From NCBI GenBank assembly GCA_001801175.1, contig MGWZ01000022.1, positions 58,537 through 101,342 of the forward strand: a stretch of 42,806 nucleotides of DNA, read 5' to 3'. The stretch comes from Gallionellales bacterium RIFCSPLOWO2_02_FULL_57_47. Its GTDB lineage: Bacteria > Pseudomonadota > Gammaproteobacteria > Burkholderiales > Gallionellaceae. The notes under the pieces were generated by a model that worked only from the letters and a program-made list of their open reading frames with translations, did not search any database and had not been told where the DNA came from. Below are positions 8,029-19,466 of this stretch, in pieces. Position numbers and translations under genes: made by a program. The first letter of the stretch is position 1, and each line of letters opens with the position of its first letter.

Positions 8029-10341
8029 CTACACTGCGGTCAGCTTCGCATATTCCAGCGCCAGCCATTTGCTGCCCGCGTGCCTGAAATTGACCTGCAC
8101 GCGCGCATCCGCGCCGCCGCCCTCCACACCGGTAATCACCCCCTCACCGAACTTCTGGTGGAACACGCGCTGGCCGATGCGCCATGACCCCTCACCCCCA
8201 GCCGGCTTCGCCCCCCTCGCTGCGCTCTCCCCGCTGGCGGGAGAGGGGTGCGCGTCAGCGCGGGAGAGGGTCGGCGAAGGAACAAATGAATCAAATGTCT
8301 TCCGCGCCGCGAACCTCGGCGTCAGCCAATGCAGCAACCCCTCCGGCAACTCGCGCAAAAAACTCGACGCCATGCCGTAACTCACCTGACCGTGCAACAT
8401 GCGGCTTTGCGCGAAGCTCAGGTACAGCCTGCGCCGCGCGCGGGTGATCGCCACGTACATCAGCCGGCGCTCCTCATCCAGACCGCCGTCCACGTTCTGG
8501 CTGTTCTGGTGCGGAAACAAACCCTCTTCCAGGCCGGTGATGAACACCGTGTGAAACTCCAGCCCCTTCGCGGCATGCACCGTCATCAGGTGCAGCGCGT
8601 CGTCCTGGTCGCCCGCCTGATGCTCGCCCGCCTCCAGCGAGGCGTGGGTCAGAAAAGAGGTCAGGCTGTCGTCCTCGTTCTCATGCACGAACAGCGTCGC
8701 GGCGTTGACGAGTTCGTTCAGGTTTTCCAGCCGCTCTTCGGCTTCGCGCTTTTTGACACCGGTCTCGTTCTGGTAATGCGCAACCAGGCCGCTGTGCTCC
8801 AGCACATGGTCGATGATTTCAGGCAAAGGTAGTTCGCGGGTCGCACTGCGCAGCGACTCGATCAGCGCGACGAACGCCGTGATCTTGCTGCCCATCCTTG
8901 CAGCCGCGTCGAACAGCGTGCCGCCCCGAGACGGTGGGGCGGAGTCCTCTGGTGCGGGAGGGGCGGCTGGGCGGCTACTCCCGACACCGGCTGGCTGCGC
9001 CAGTAACGTGTCGTAGCCGCCGCTATTCATCTTTGCCGCTTCCTGCAACTGCTCGATGCTGCGCGCGCCGATGCCGCGCGTCGGAAAGTTGATGATGCGC
9101 AGCAGCGCGTTGTCGTCGCCGGTGTTTTCCATCAGGCGCAGGTAGGCCAGCGCATGCTTGATCTCCTGCCGCTCGAAAAAGCGCAGTCCCCCGTACACGC
9201 GATACGACAATCCTGCGGACACCAGCGCATGCTCCAGTACCCGCGACTGCGCGTTGGAGCGGTACAGCAGCGCGATCTCCCTGAGATTGATCCCCTCGGA
9301 CTTTAACTGCTTGATCTCGTCGACGATAAACCCTGCCTCGTCCACATCCGTTGCCGCCTCGTACACGCGCAGTTGCTCCCCGCCGTTCTCCGCCGTCCAC
9401 AGGTTTTTGCCGAGGCGGCTGCGGTTATGCTTGATCAGCGCGTTGGCAGCGTCGAGGATGTTGGCGTGCGAGCGGTAGTTCTGTTCCAGCTTGATGACAT
9501 TTTCGATGTGGAAGTCGCGCAGCAGCTCCTGCATGTTGCCGACGTTCGCGCCGCGGAACGCGTAGATCGACTGGTCGTCGTCGCCCACCGCGAACAGCGA
9601 GTTGTTCTTGCCCGCCAGCAGTTTCAGCCAGCGGTATTGCAGCGGGTTGGTGTCCTGAAACTCGTCCACCAGAATATGCCTGAAGCGCTCCTGGTAATGC
9701 TCGCGCAATTGCGCATTGCGCGACAGCAATTCGTAGCAGCGCAGCAGCAACTCGGAAAAATCCACCACGCCCTCGCGCTGGCATTGCGCATCGTACTCGG
9801 CGAAAATCTCCACCTTGCGCCGCGTGTACGGATCGTAGGCCTCCACTTCGTTTGCGCGCAGCCCCTGCTCCTTGCTGGAGCTGATGAAGTTCTGCACCTC
9901 GCGCGGCGGATATTTCTCGTCATCGACATTCATAGCCTTCATCAGCCGCTTGATCGCGGACAACTGGTCGCCGGAATCGAGAATCTGGAAGGCCTGCGGC
10001 AAATTCGCCTCGCGGTGATGCGCGCGCAACATGCGGTTGCATAGCCCGTGAAACGTGCCGATCCACATGCCGCGCGTGTTAATCCCTGTCCTGAGCGCTG
10101 TCGAAGGGGGCAGCATCGCCGACAGCCGCGTCACCATCTCCTTCGACGCCTTGTTGGTGAACGTCACCGCGAGGACGCCGTGCGGACTCACCGCGCCGGT
10201 GTTAATCAGATACGCGATGCGCGTCGTCAGCACGCGCGTCTTGCCGCTGCCCGCCCCGGCGAGAATCAGCGCGGACTGGTGCGGAAGCGTGACGGCGAGT
10301 CGTTGTTCGGGATTGAGGCCGGAAAGCAGGGAGGAATTCAT
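8029..10341 (-). CDS. uvrD: ATP-dependent DNA helicase UvrD/PcrA type (SF1)
   Basis: The 770-residue protein from the ATG at 10341 begins MNSSLLSGLNPEQRLAVTLP, a standard UvrD start; the ATG at 10389 is less likely. Helicase motifs in order are Walker A LAGAGSGKTRV (K34), VDEFQDTN (motif II), GDDDQSIYAFRGA (III), LEQNYRS (IV), TVHAAKGLEFHTVFITGLEEG (V) and YVAITRARRRLYLSFA (VI), then the usual C-terminal FGEGVITGVEGGG...VNF segment. It unwinds DNA 3'-5' in nucleotide excision and mismatch repair. It is about 50 residues longer than E. coli UvrD (720). The excess is made of three stretches encoded by repeats: residues about 78-87, 444-476 and 684-718. Confidence 0.96.
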   Translation of the reverse strand: MNSSLLSGLNPEQRLAVTLPHQSALILAGAGSGKTRVLTTRIAYLINTGAVSPHGVLAVTFTNKASKEMVTRLSAMLPPSTALRTGINTRGMWIGTFHGLCNRMLRAHHREANLPQAFQILDSGDQLSAIKRLMKAMNVDDEKYPPREVQNFISSSKEQGLRANEVEAYDPYTRRKVEIFAEYDAQCQREGVVDFSELLLRCYELLSRNAQLREHYQERFRHILVDEFQDTNPLQYRWLKLLAGKNNSLFAVGDDDQSIYAFRGANVGNMQELLRDFHIENVIKLEQNYRSHANILDAANALIKHNRSRLGKNLWTAENGGEQLRVYEAATDVDEAGFIVDEIKQLKSEGINLREIALLYRSNAQSRVLEHALVSAGLSYRVYGGLRFFERQEIKHALAYLRLMENTGDDNALLRIINFPTRGIGARSIEQLQEAAKMNSGGYDTLLAQPAGVGSSRPAAPPAPEDSAPPSRGGTLFDAAARMGSKITAFVALIESLRSATRELPLPEIIDHVLEHSGLVAHYQNETGVKKREAEERLENLNELVNAATLFVHENEDDSLTSFLTHASLEAGEHQAGDQDDALHLMTVHAAKGLEFHTVFITGLEEGLFPHQNSQNVDGGLDEERRLMYVAITRARRRLYLSFAQSRMLHGQVSYGMASSFLRELPEGLLHWLTPRFAARKTFDSFVPSPTLSRADAHPSPASGESAARGAKPAGGEGSWRIGQRVFHQKFGEGVITGVEGGGADARVQVNFRHAGSKWLALEYAKLTAV
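8188..8276. repeat. CCCTCTCCCGC-type palindromic repeat inside uvrD
   Basis: The unit contains CTCCCCGCTGGCGGGAG and a second GCGCGGGAGAGGG block, plus a long CCCCTCACCCCCAGCCGG...CTCGCTGCG arm. Read on the uvrD strand it gives PSPTLSRADAHPSPASGE followed by [13 protein letters not shown]. About 45 bases of it recur almost unchanged, inverted, in gcvPB (28626-28687). It lies just before the conserved C-terminal segment of UvrD, a disordered linker in family members. Confidence 0.88.
8921..9003. repeat. GC-rich palindromic insert in uvrD
   Basis: A hairpin CCGCCCC (8921-8927) / GGGGCGG (8936-8942) starts a GC-rich stretch read on the uvrD strand as AQPAGVGSSRPAAPPAPEDSAPPSRGG. UvrD homologues lack this proline-rich segment at this point, just before the conserved block ITAFVALIESLRSAT. 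No second copy was found in the window, so repeat status rests on the hairpin and composition. Confidence 0.5.
10085..10108. repeat. CCTGTCCTGAGC-N3-GTCGAAGGG repeat inside uvrD
   Basis: A 24-base copy of a short interspersed repeat. On the uvrD strand it encodes PSTALRTG, between the conserved RLSAML and the conserved MWIGTFHGLC. A 22/24 identical copy is at 27788-27811 in gcvPB, in the same reading frame. Confidence 0.8.
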
Positions 10342-10474
10342 CGGCGAATTATCCCACAGGATGGCAGCATGACGTGCCGATCCGCTCAAGACGATTGATG
10401 CGGCTTAACAAGAAATAAAAAGTTTCCCGGAGAAACGGGGCTACTCATTGCACAATATTCGCGGATTGGAGCGG

Positions 10475-10768
10475 TTATTGCGGCGGAGCGAAGTCACCCA
10501 ATGGCCGAAAACAAAACACAAAACGGCCATCGTCGAAATCCACCGCCAGCGCCCCGCCCCGGTTCAGTGCGTAATCCCAATACCCCCTGGTGGGGCAGCC
10601 TACATGGCATTCGCTGGCATGCGCAGGCGATTCCAGATCGCGTTCGCGGTCATACCAGGACAGCAGCATGTTTTCGCCGAGCTGCCCGTCGGCGACCGCC
10701 GAGGCGCGCTTGAGAGCTGCGTCAAAGTCGGGTGCTGTTCCGGTTGAGGCGATGCGATGTATCTTCAT
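10475..10768 (-). CDS. AF1514 (DUF5619)-like small protein
   Basis: A 97-residue soluble protein, MKIHRIASTGTAPDFDAALKRASAVADGQLGENMLLSWYDRERDLESP..., with two cysteines in ASECHVGCPTRGYWDYALNRGG and an aromatic end FDDGRFVFCFRPLGDF. The pattern DFxxAL...MLLSWYDRxRDxESPxHxSEC resembles the AF1514 family seen in archaea and in sulfate- or metal-reducing bacteria. No biochemical role is established. It lies between uvrD and the phosphodiesterase gene on the same strand, about 100 bases from the latter, so operon membership is uncertain. A weak hairpin (CCCG...CGGG at 10426-10440) followed on the minus strand by AAACTTTTT could terminate it. Confidence 0.7.
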   Translation of the reverse strand: MKIHRIASTGTAPDFDAALKRASAVADGQLGENMLLSWYDRERDLESPAHASECHVGCPTRGYWDYALNRGGALAVDFDDGRFVFCFRPLGDFAPPQ

Positions 10769-10868
10769 GAGTCCTCGGCAAGGTTTTGGTTGTTGCAGAT
10801 CCCGTAAGCACGACGGATGATTTCCCTACACAGCATTCCAGTCCGCAGACCCACCGTGCGAATTCCCT

Positions 10869-11633
10869 TTAAATCTCGAATTCATGCCCGCGCTGCAACA
10901 GCGCCGGCTTGAATTCCGGTATGGCGCCCAGTATTTCGCGAAATGTGTCGCTCTCGCGCCCCGCTTCCAGGTGCACGATGAACAGTTCGACCGGGCGTTG
11001 CAGCGAGCGCATTCCCTGCGCCAGCAGGCTGGCGGTCATGTGGCCGGAGCGCGCCGCGATTGCGGCGTTGGCGTTGAGGAAGGTGTTTTCGACCAGCAGG
11101 TATTTCAGGTTGGCGATGCGGTTCAGCGCCTGCCAGAAATCTTCGCAGTAGGTGGTGTCGCCGCTGTACACGAGGCTGGCTGCGCCACTGTCGAGCTGGT
11201 AGCCGGCGCAGGGCACGGCATGCCGCGCGGGCAGCGCGGTGATTTTCCGGCCATTCAGCTCCACGGTCTCGCCCGGCGCGATCGGCTTGAAGCGGATGCA
11301 GGGGCGCTCGGGCGAGGGCAGCACAGAATAGTCCGGCCAGATTTCGCCGTTGAGGATGTTGCGCCGGATGGCGGAAATGGTCTGGGGCAGGGCATAGACG
11401 GTGAGCGGCGCATCGCGGAAATTGCCCGCTGCATCGGCCAGCATCGGCAGCATGCAGCAATGGTCGAGGTGGGCATGGGTGAGGAATACGGCGTTGATGG
11501 CGATGGCCTGTTGCAGGCTGAGGTCGCCCGCGCCGGTGCCGGCATCGATCAGCAGGTCATCGTCCACCCGGTAGCAGGTGGTGCGCAGGTTGCCGGTGAT
11601 GCTGCCGTTGCAGCCGAGTACGGTTACGCGCAT
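10869..11633 (-). CDS. class II 3',5'-cyclic-nucleotide phosphodiesterase, metallo-beta-lactamase fold
   Basis: A 254-residue protein from the ATG at 11633, preceded by AGGGGC; an ATG six codons upstream lacks a ribosome-binding site. The N-terminus MRVTVLGCNGSITGNLRTTCY and the metal motif THAHLDH (H53, H55, D57, H58) are those of the beta-lactamase fold. Later metal-ligand regions are PARHAVPCAGYQL, VYSGDTTYCEDFW and ENTFLN, and the end HLEAGRESDTFREILG fits class II cAMP phosphodiesterases (PF02112). The product would hydrolyse a cyclic nucleotide, cAMP being likeliest, or a related phosphodiester. It follows phosphoribulokinase on the same strand, but a strong terminator separates them. 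Confidence 0.83.
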   Translation of the reverse strand: MRVTVLGCNGSITGNLRTTCYRVDDDLLIDAGTGAGDLSLQQAIAINAVFLTHAHLDHCCMLPMLADAAGNFRDAPLTVYALPQTISAIRRNILNGEIWPDYSVLPSPERPCIRFKPIAPGETVELNGRKITALPARHAVPCAGYQLDSGAASLVYSGDTTYCEDFWQALNRIANLKYLLVENTFLNANAAIAARSGHMTASLLAQGMRSLQRPVELFIVHLEAGRESDTFREILGAIPEFKPALLQRGHEFEI

Positions 11634-11714
11634 GGATTTGCCCCTGTGCATGTGGTGCCGTTACGAGCAGCTATCTTATTCCAATTTCAATTTTCGGGTG
11701 ATGCTGCGACCGGC

Positions 11715-11751
11715 AAAAAAAAACGGGGAACCGGTTAGAACAGGTTCCCCG
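11715..11751 (-). terminator. intrinsic terminator of the phosphoribulokinase gene
   Basis: A nine-base-pair stem (11724-11732 with 11743-11751, GGGGAACC/GGTTCCCC core) with a ten-base loop is followed, on the minus strand, by nine T residues. It begins about 20 bases after the prkB stop codon. Confidence 0.92.
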
Positions 11752-11770
11752 CAGTTGCAGCTGCAAAAAT

Positions 11771-12661
11771 CTATGTTTTCCTGCACGCGATCATGTTGTG
11801 AATGATCGGCGTAAGGATGATTTCCATCGCATAGCTCATCTTCCCGCCGGGCACCACCAGCGTGTTGGCGCGCGACATGAAGGAGTCGGGAATCATCGTC
11901 AGCATGTACGGGAAGTCCACGCCCTTGGGTTTGCTGAAGCGGATCACCACAAAACTTTCGTCCAGTGTCGGGATGTCGCGCGCAATAAACGGGTTGGAAG
12001 TGTCCACCGTGGCCACGCGCTGGAAGTTGATGTGGGTGCGCGAAAATTGCGGGGTGACGTATTTGATGTAGTCGGGCATGCGGCGCATGATGGTGTCGAC
12101 TGTCGCTTCCGCCGTATAGCCGCGCTCGGCTGCATCGCGGTGTATTTTTTGTATCCATTCGAGATTGACCACCGGTACTACGCCGATACCCAGATCCACA
12201 TATTTCCCGGCATCGACCTTGCCGTCAATAACCAGGCCGTGCAGCCCTTCGTAGAACAACAGGTCGGTTTTTGCCTCGATGTCTTCCCATGGGGTGAATG
12301 TGCCCGGCTTCAGGTCGGTCAGCTTGAAATGGCTATTGTGTTTCTCGGCTTCTTCATCGCTATGCACGTAGTAGCGGCGCTTGCAAGTGCCGGTTTCGCC
12401 ATACTTCTTGAACATTTCCTCGATCTTGTCGAAGTGGTTGGAGCCGGGGCCGAAGTGGCTGAAGGAATTGTTGCCGGCTTTGGCCGCCTCTGCAGCGGCG
12501 GCGCGAAACGCCATGCGGTCCAGGCTGTGCAGGCTGTCGCCCTCGACGACCGCAGCCTTGATTCCTTCACGGCGGAAGATGTTTTCAAAGGCCAGTTTAA
12601 CCGTGGTGGTGCCCGCACCTGAAGAACCGGTGACAGCGATAACGGGGTGCTTGCACGACAT
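11771..12661 (-). CDS. prkB: phosphoribulokinase
   Basis: A 296-residue kinase making ribulose-1,5-bisphosphate from ribulose-5-phosphate, the step that commits carbon to Rubisco in the Calvin-Benson cycle. The N-terminal P-loop VTGSSGAGTTTV (residues 10-21) and VVEGDSLHSLDRMAFR are characteristic, as are NSFSHFGPGSNHFD, the Walker B-like LLFYEGLHGLVIDGK and the VPVVNLEWIQKIHRD segment of the proteobacterial class. Length is normal. AGGAGATATCGCC precedes the ATG. Its presence implies chemolithoautotrophic or mixotrophic growth, but no Rubisco gene is in the window. It is monocistronic by its downstream terminator. Confidence 0.96.
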   Translation of the reverse strand: MSCKHPVIAVTGSSGAGTTTVKLAFENIFRREGIKAAVVEGDSLHSLDRMAFRAAAAEAAKAGNNSFSHFGPGSNHFDKIEEMFKKYGETGTCKRRYYVHSDEEAEKHNSHFKLTDLKPGTFTPWEDIEAKTDLLFYEGLHGLVIDGKVDAGKYVDLGIGVVPVVNLEWIQKIHRDAAERGYTAEATVDTIMRRMPDYIKYVTPQFSRTHINFQRVATVDTSNPFIARDIPTLDESFVVIRFSKPKGVDFPYMLTMIPDSFMSRANTLVVPGGKMSYAMEIILTPIIHNMIACRKT

Positions 12662-12817
12662 GGCGATATCTCCTGAATAATAAGAATAGGGGTTAATTAG
12701 GATGTAATTCTATAACAAAGACCACCGCGCGGCCACCGCGCGTGCCGGGCGACATGGACAAATTTCCTGGCGATTCTGTCCGAACCCTTTATAAATAACC
12801 GTTTTGCGCCAGCTTGA

Positions 12818-15625
<2,808 letters not shown>

Positions 15626-15728
15626 GGGTGGGTCGCAGGGGCGGTTTTTAAACCCGCCCGATGAGTGTTTAACGGGAAGGTTTGAATCCCTCCCCCTACG
15701 GACATCACCACCTGCTTTGGGAGAAAAT

Positions 15729-16214
15729 GTGCGTCTTCTTGTATTGTCAATTTCATTGCTGCTGGCCGCCTGCGGCTTTCAGCTGCGCGGACAGGCGGGC
15801 ATGCCTTTCGATACGTTATATCTGGATGCTGCCAACCCCAATACGCCCTTCATCGGCGAATTGCGCCGCAGCCTGGAAGCCAGCAAGGTGAAACTGGTGA
15901 GCACTGCCGAGCAGGCTGATGTGGTGCTTAACATTGTCAGCGAGATTTACGAGAAGCAGATCCTCACGCTGGGCGGCGACGGGCGCGTGAACGAATTCCG
16001 GTTGAGCCACCGCGTTTCCCTGCGCGCTTATGACCTCAAGCAACAGGAATGGATACCCGCCGAGGAAATCGCGTTGCGCCGCGACTATTCATATGATGAC
16101 TCCCGGATTCTTGCCAAGGAGGCCGAGGAAAACCTGCTTAACCAAAGCATGCGTTCGGACATGGTTCAGCAGATCGTGCGCCGCCTCAGCCGCGCCGGAG
16201 CGCAGCCGAAATGA
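15729..16214 (+). CDS. lptE: LPS-assembly outer-membrane lipoprotein LptE
   Basis: A 161-residue lipoprotein from a GTG at 15729, chosen because GGGAG lies five bases upstream and the signal peptide then starts directly: (M)RLLVLSISLLLAACGFQLRGQ. The lipobox LAAC places the lipidated cysteine at residue 15, and CGFQLRG followed by MPFDTLYLDAANP is typical of LptE/RlpB. LptE plugs and assembles the LptD barrel that inserts lipopolysaccharide in the outer leaflet. Its place between leuS and holA matches the widely conserved order. A longer reading from 15618 would overlap leuS and hide the signal peptide. Confidence 0.93.
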   Translation: MRLLVLSISLLLAACGFQLRGQAGMPFDTLYLDAANPNTPFIGELRRSLEASKVKLVSTAEQADVVLNIVSEIYEKQILTLGGDGRVNEFRLSHRVSLRAYDLKQQEWIPAEEIALRRDYSYDDSRILAKEAEENLLNQSMRSDMVQQIVRRLSRAGAQPK

Positions 16215-16227
16215 ATCATTGAGCGAC

Positions 16228-17256
16228 ATGAAGATAGTCACCAGCGAAGAACTGCCGCGCCACCTTGCCTCCGGCCTCAAGCCGCTCTATGTAGTGTACG
16301 GCGATGCACTGCTGCTGGCGCTCGAGGCGGCAGACAGCATCCGTGCGGCGGCCCGAACTGCCGGGTATTCCGAGCGCGAGACCCTCATCGCCGAACAGCA
16401 TTTCAAATGGGGTGAATTGCGCAACAGCGCGCAAAGCCTTTCGCTGTTTGCCGAGCGCAAGGTCATTGACCTGCGCATCCCGTCCGGCAAGCCCGGCGCG
16501 GAAGGCGGGCAGGCGTTGCAGGACTACGTTGCCAATCTGAGCCCGGACATACTGACGCTGATTTCCCTGCCCAAGATGGACTGGTCCGCCCAGAAGAGCC
16601 AGTGGTTCATTGCGTTGCAGCAGCATGGGGTGATGATTCCCACCGACGATATTCCGCGCAGCGCGCTGCCGCGCTGGATATCCGGCCGCATGAAGCGGCA
16701 GGAACAGGCCGCCGACGAGGCTACGCTTGAATTTCTCGCCGACCGTTGCGAAGGCAACCTGCTCGCGGCGTTTCAGGAAATCCAGAAGCTCGCGCTGCTG
16801 TTCCCGCCCGGACAACTGTCTTTCGAGCAGGTCAAGGATGCGGTAATGGATGTGGCGCGCTACGATATTTTCAAGCTCTCCGAAGCCATGCTGAGCGGCA
16901 ATGCGGCGCGTTTCTCGCGCATACTCGACGGGCTGCGCGCCGAGGGAACCGCCACCGTGCTGGTGCTGTGGGCAATCAGCGAAGATATCCGCACGCTGGG
17001 CAAGGTGCTGCAGGCGGTGCAGCGCGGCGGCAACCTGGGCGATGCGCTGCGCGACATGCGGGTGCGCAGGGACAGGCAGGGAATGATCGAACATGCGGCG
17101 CGCCGACTGAAGTTTCCGCACATCGAGCGCGCGCTGCAGCAGGCCGCGCGGCTGGACAAGACCATAAAGGGCCTGCGCCGGGGCGATGTGTGGGACGAAT
17201 TACTGCAACTGGGATTGCGCTTCGCCAGACGAGAAACCGGTGGCCGGGCACCCTAA
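16228..17256 (+). CDS. holA: DNA polymerase III delta subunit
   Basis: The 342-residue protein starts MKIVTSEELPRHLASGLKPLYVVYGDALLLALEAAD, the standard HolA opening (E. coli HolA has 343 residues). It contains LSLFAERKVIDLRIPSGKPG and the conserved C-terminal helices (FEQVKDAVMDVARYDIFKL, LWAISEDIRTL). Delta opens the beta-clamp ring within the clamp loader. The start is 13 bases after the lptE stop, and the stop TAA shares its last base with the cutA start, so translation is coupled. Confidence 0.96.
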   Translation: MKIVTSEELPRHLASGLKPLYVVYGDALLLALEAADSIRAAARTAGYSERETLIAEQHFKWGELRNSAQSLSLFAERKVIDLRIPSGKPGAEGGQALQDYVANLSPDILTLISLPKMDWSAQKSQWFIALQQHGVMIPTDDIPRSALPRWISGRMKRQEQAADEATLEFLADRCEGNLLAAFQEIQKLALLFPPGQLSFEQVKDAVMDVARYDIFKLSEAMLSGNAARFSRILDGLRAEGTATVLVLWAISEDIRTLGKVLQAVQRGGNLGDALRDMRVRRDRQGMIEHAARRLKFPHIERALQQAARLDKTIKGLRRGDVWDELLQLGLRFARRETGGRAP

Positions 17257-17585
17257 TGAACGGCATATTATTAGTCGTAACCAATATGCCGGATGCGCAA
17301 TCTGCGGCTAAACTTGCGCAGCAGATTATCGAAGCGCGTGCCGCCGCCTGCGTGAACCAGCTTGCCCCGTGTGCCTCGACATACCGCTGGCAGGGCAGCA
17401 TCGAAACCGCTACTGAAGTGCCGCTGCTGATCAAGACCACAAAGGCTGCTTATCCGCGCCTCGAAAAATTGATACGCGAAGGACACCCTTACGAACTTCC
17501 CGAAATCATCGCGGTCTCTGTAGATGCCGGTTTGCCCGCTTATCTGGGCTGGGTGTGCAATGAAACTGAAATAAACAAGGAATAA
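17256..17585 (+). CDS. cutA: divalent-cation tolerance protein CutA
   Basis: A 109-residue protein with CutA1 family hallmarks: NGILLVVTNMPDAQSAAKLAQQIIEARAAACVNQL, STYRWQGSIETATEVPLLIKT, and HPYELPEIIAVSVDAGLPAYLGWV. CutA1 forms a ferredoxin-like trimer and is linked by genetics to copper tolerance; its direct role is not settled. The start codon overlaps the holA stop by one base, and dsbD begins two bases after its stop. The cutA-dsbD pairing is common in proteobacteria. Confidence 0.95.
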   Translation: MNGILLVVTNMPDAQSAAKLAQQIIEARAAACVNQLAPCASTYRWQGSIETATEVPLLIKTTKAAYPRLEKLIREGHPYELPEIIAVSVDAGLPAYLGWVCNETEINKE

Positions 17586-17587
17586 CC

Positions 17588-19402
17588 ATGCGTTCTGTCT
17601 TGCTGCTGTTGCTCTGTATTATCACTCCCGCTTCAAATGCGGAAGGCTTTCTGGATCGCCTGGGCGGTGCCAAACAGCCGGTCTTTCTGCCGCCGGACCA
17701 GGCGTTCGCCCTGGATGTGAGCGTGCGCGATGCGCACACCCTGCAGGCAAATTTCACGATCACCCCGGGATACTATTTATATCGCGACAAAATCAGTTTC
17801 ACAACAAATGACACTGCAATCAAGGTCGCGTCGGTAAAATTACCCAGGGGGGAAATAAAAAACGACCCCAACTTCGGCGCTACCGAGGTCTTTCATAACT
17901 CATTTCAGGCAGAGATCACGCTGGAGCGTGGCGCCACTAACGCCGAAATCATTACGTTGAACGCGAAATATATGGGTTGCAGCGAGCAGGGCTTGTGCTA
18001 TCCGCCCATCACCCCGACGCTGCGCGTCAGTCTGCCCGACGCAAAAACCGGCCTGCTTGCGCCGCCCGTGATGACTGAAGCGCCACCGCCACCGGCCCAG
18101 GCTCCGTTATCGGAAGGCTCGCAAATCGCGCAACTCTTCAAGGGCGGGAATTTCTGGCTGATCATTCCCTTCTTCTTCGGTGCGGGATTATTGCTGGCAT
18201 TGACCCCGTGCGTGTTCCCGATGATCCCGATTCTGTCCGGCATTATCGTCGGGCGCGGCCACAAGATCACCCACATGCACGCTTTCATGCTGTCGCTGGC
18301 TTATGTGCTGGGCATGGCGATCACTTATGCCGCAGTCGGGGTGGCTGCGGGATTTTCCGGCCACCTGCTTTCCAATGCGCTGCAAACACCCTGGGTGCTG
18401 GGCAGTTTCTCTGTTGTGTTCGTGCTGCTATCGCTGTCGATGTTCGGTTTTTACGAGTTGCAGTTGCCTTCTGCATTGCAAAGCAAGCTTACCGATACCA
18501 GCAACCGCCTGCACGGCGGACATTTGTCCGGCGTGTTCGTGATGGGCGCGCTGTCAGCCATTATCGTGGGGCCGTGCGTGGCCGCGCCGCTGGCCGGGGC
18601 GCTGCTGTATATCGGGCAGACGCATGATGCAGTGCTGGGAGGGGTCGCACTGTTTACGCTGGCCATGGGGATGGGCGCGCCGCTGCTGCTGATTGGCGCC
18701 TCGGCAGGGGTATTGCTGCCCAAGGCGGGTGCGTGGATGGAAGCGGTGAAGAGCATCTTTGGCGTGCTGCTGCTGGCCCTGGCGATCTGGATTATCCAGC
18801 CGCTGCTGCCCATCGGCGTGCAAATGCTGCTGTGGGCCGCGCTGCTGATCTTCTCGGGAATCTATTTGCATGCGCTGGATAGCCTGGTGCACAACGCCAG
18901 CGGCTGGCAGAAGCTGGTCAAAGGTATCGGCCTGTTCACCCTGCTGCTGGGAGTGGCTTATCTGGTCGGCGCACTGTCCGGTGCGCCCGACATCCTGCGT
19001 CCGCTGGGCAATATTGGGCGTGCCGAAACGCAAGCGCCTGCCACTGCGCATTTTTCCCGCGTCAAGGACATTGCGGAACTCGATCAGCGCATCGCCCAGG
19101 CGCGCGGCCAGACTGTATTGCTGGATTTTTACGCCGACTGGTGCGTCTCCTGCAAGGAAATGGAGCGCTTCACCTTTGCCGATGCCGCCGTTCAGGCCAG
19201 ACTCAAACCGGCCTTGTTGCTGCAGGCCGATGTCACCGCCAACAGCGAAGCCGACCAGGCCCTGCTCAAACGCTTTGGCTTGTACGGCCCGCCCGGGATT
19301 TTATTCTTTGATACACAAGGGAAAGAACTGGGCGATTTTCGCGTGGTCGGTTATCAGGATGCAGTCCAGTTTTTAAAAACGCTGCAACAGGTTGGGCTTT
19401 AA
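17588..19402 (+). CDS. dsbD: thiol:disulfide interchange protein DsbD
   Basis: A 604-residue inner-membrane protein passing electrons from cytoplasmic thioredoxin to periplasmic DsbC and to cytochrome c maturation. After a signal peptide (residues 1-18) come the periplasmic alpha domain with the redox pair in [13 protein letters not shown] (C131, C137), the eight-helix beta domain with [14 protein letters not shown] and [15 protein letters not shown], and the C-terminal thioredoxin-like gamma domain with [13 protein letters not shown] (C519-C522). All six redox cysteines of the family are present. It closes the leuS-to-dsbD run; aroQ follows after 64 bases. Confidence 0.97.
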   Translation: MRSVLLLLLCIITPASNAEGFLDRLGGAKQPVFLPPDQAFALDVSVRDAHTLQANFTITPGYYLYRDKISFTTNDTAIKVASVKLPRGEIKNDPNFGATEVFHNSFQAEITLERGATNAEIITLNAKYMGCSEQGLCYPPITPTLRVSLPDAKTGLLAPPVMTEAPPPPAQAPLSEGSQIAQLFKGGNFWLIIPFFFGAGLLLALTPCVFPMIPILSGIIVGRGHKITHMHAFMLSLAYVLGMAITYAAVGVAAGFSGHLLSNALQTPWVLGSFSVVFVLLSLSMFGFYELQLPSALQSKLTDTSNRLHGGHLSGVFVMGALSAIIVGPCVAAPLAGALLYIGQTHDAVLGGVALFTLAMGMGAPLLLIGASAGVLLPKAGAWMEAVKSIFGVLLLALAIWIIQPLLPIGVQMLLWAALLIFSGIYLHALDSLVHNASGWQKLVKGIGLFTLLLGVAYLVGALSGAPDILRPLGNIGRAETQAPATAHFSRVKDIAELDQRIAQARGQTVLLDFYADWCVSCKEMERFTFADAAVQARLKPALLLQADVTANSEADQALLKRFGLYGPPGILFFDTQGKELGDFRVVGYQDAVQFLKTLQQVGL

Positions 19403-19466
19403 CACTATTTGTTTATCTTCGCTAAAATTCTGGACAAATCACCCTAATTTACGGCAAACTGCGCAC

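Noticed and set aside
6968-8068. Minus-strand open frame of 366 codons across thrB and the membrane protein gene
   Set aside because: Translation is Gln/His/Arg-rich with no domain, opposite two clear genes.
17256-17585. Frameshift in holA suggested by overlapping frames
   Set aside because: The overlap is a normal one-base TAATG-type stop/start junction, and both proteins have full family length.
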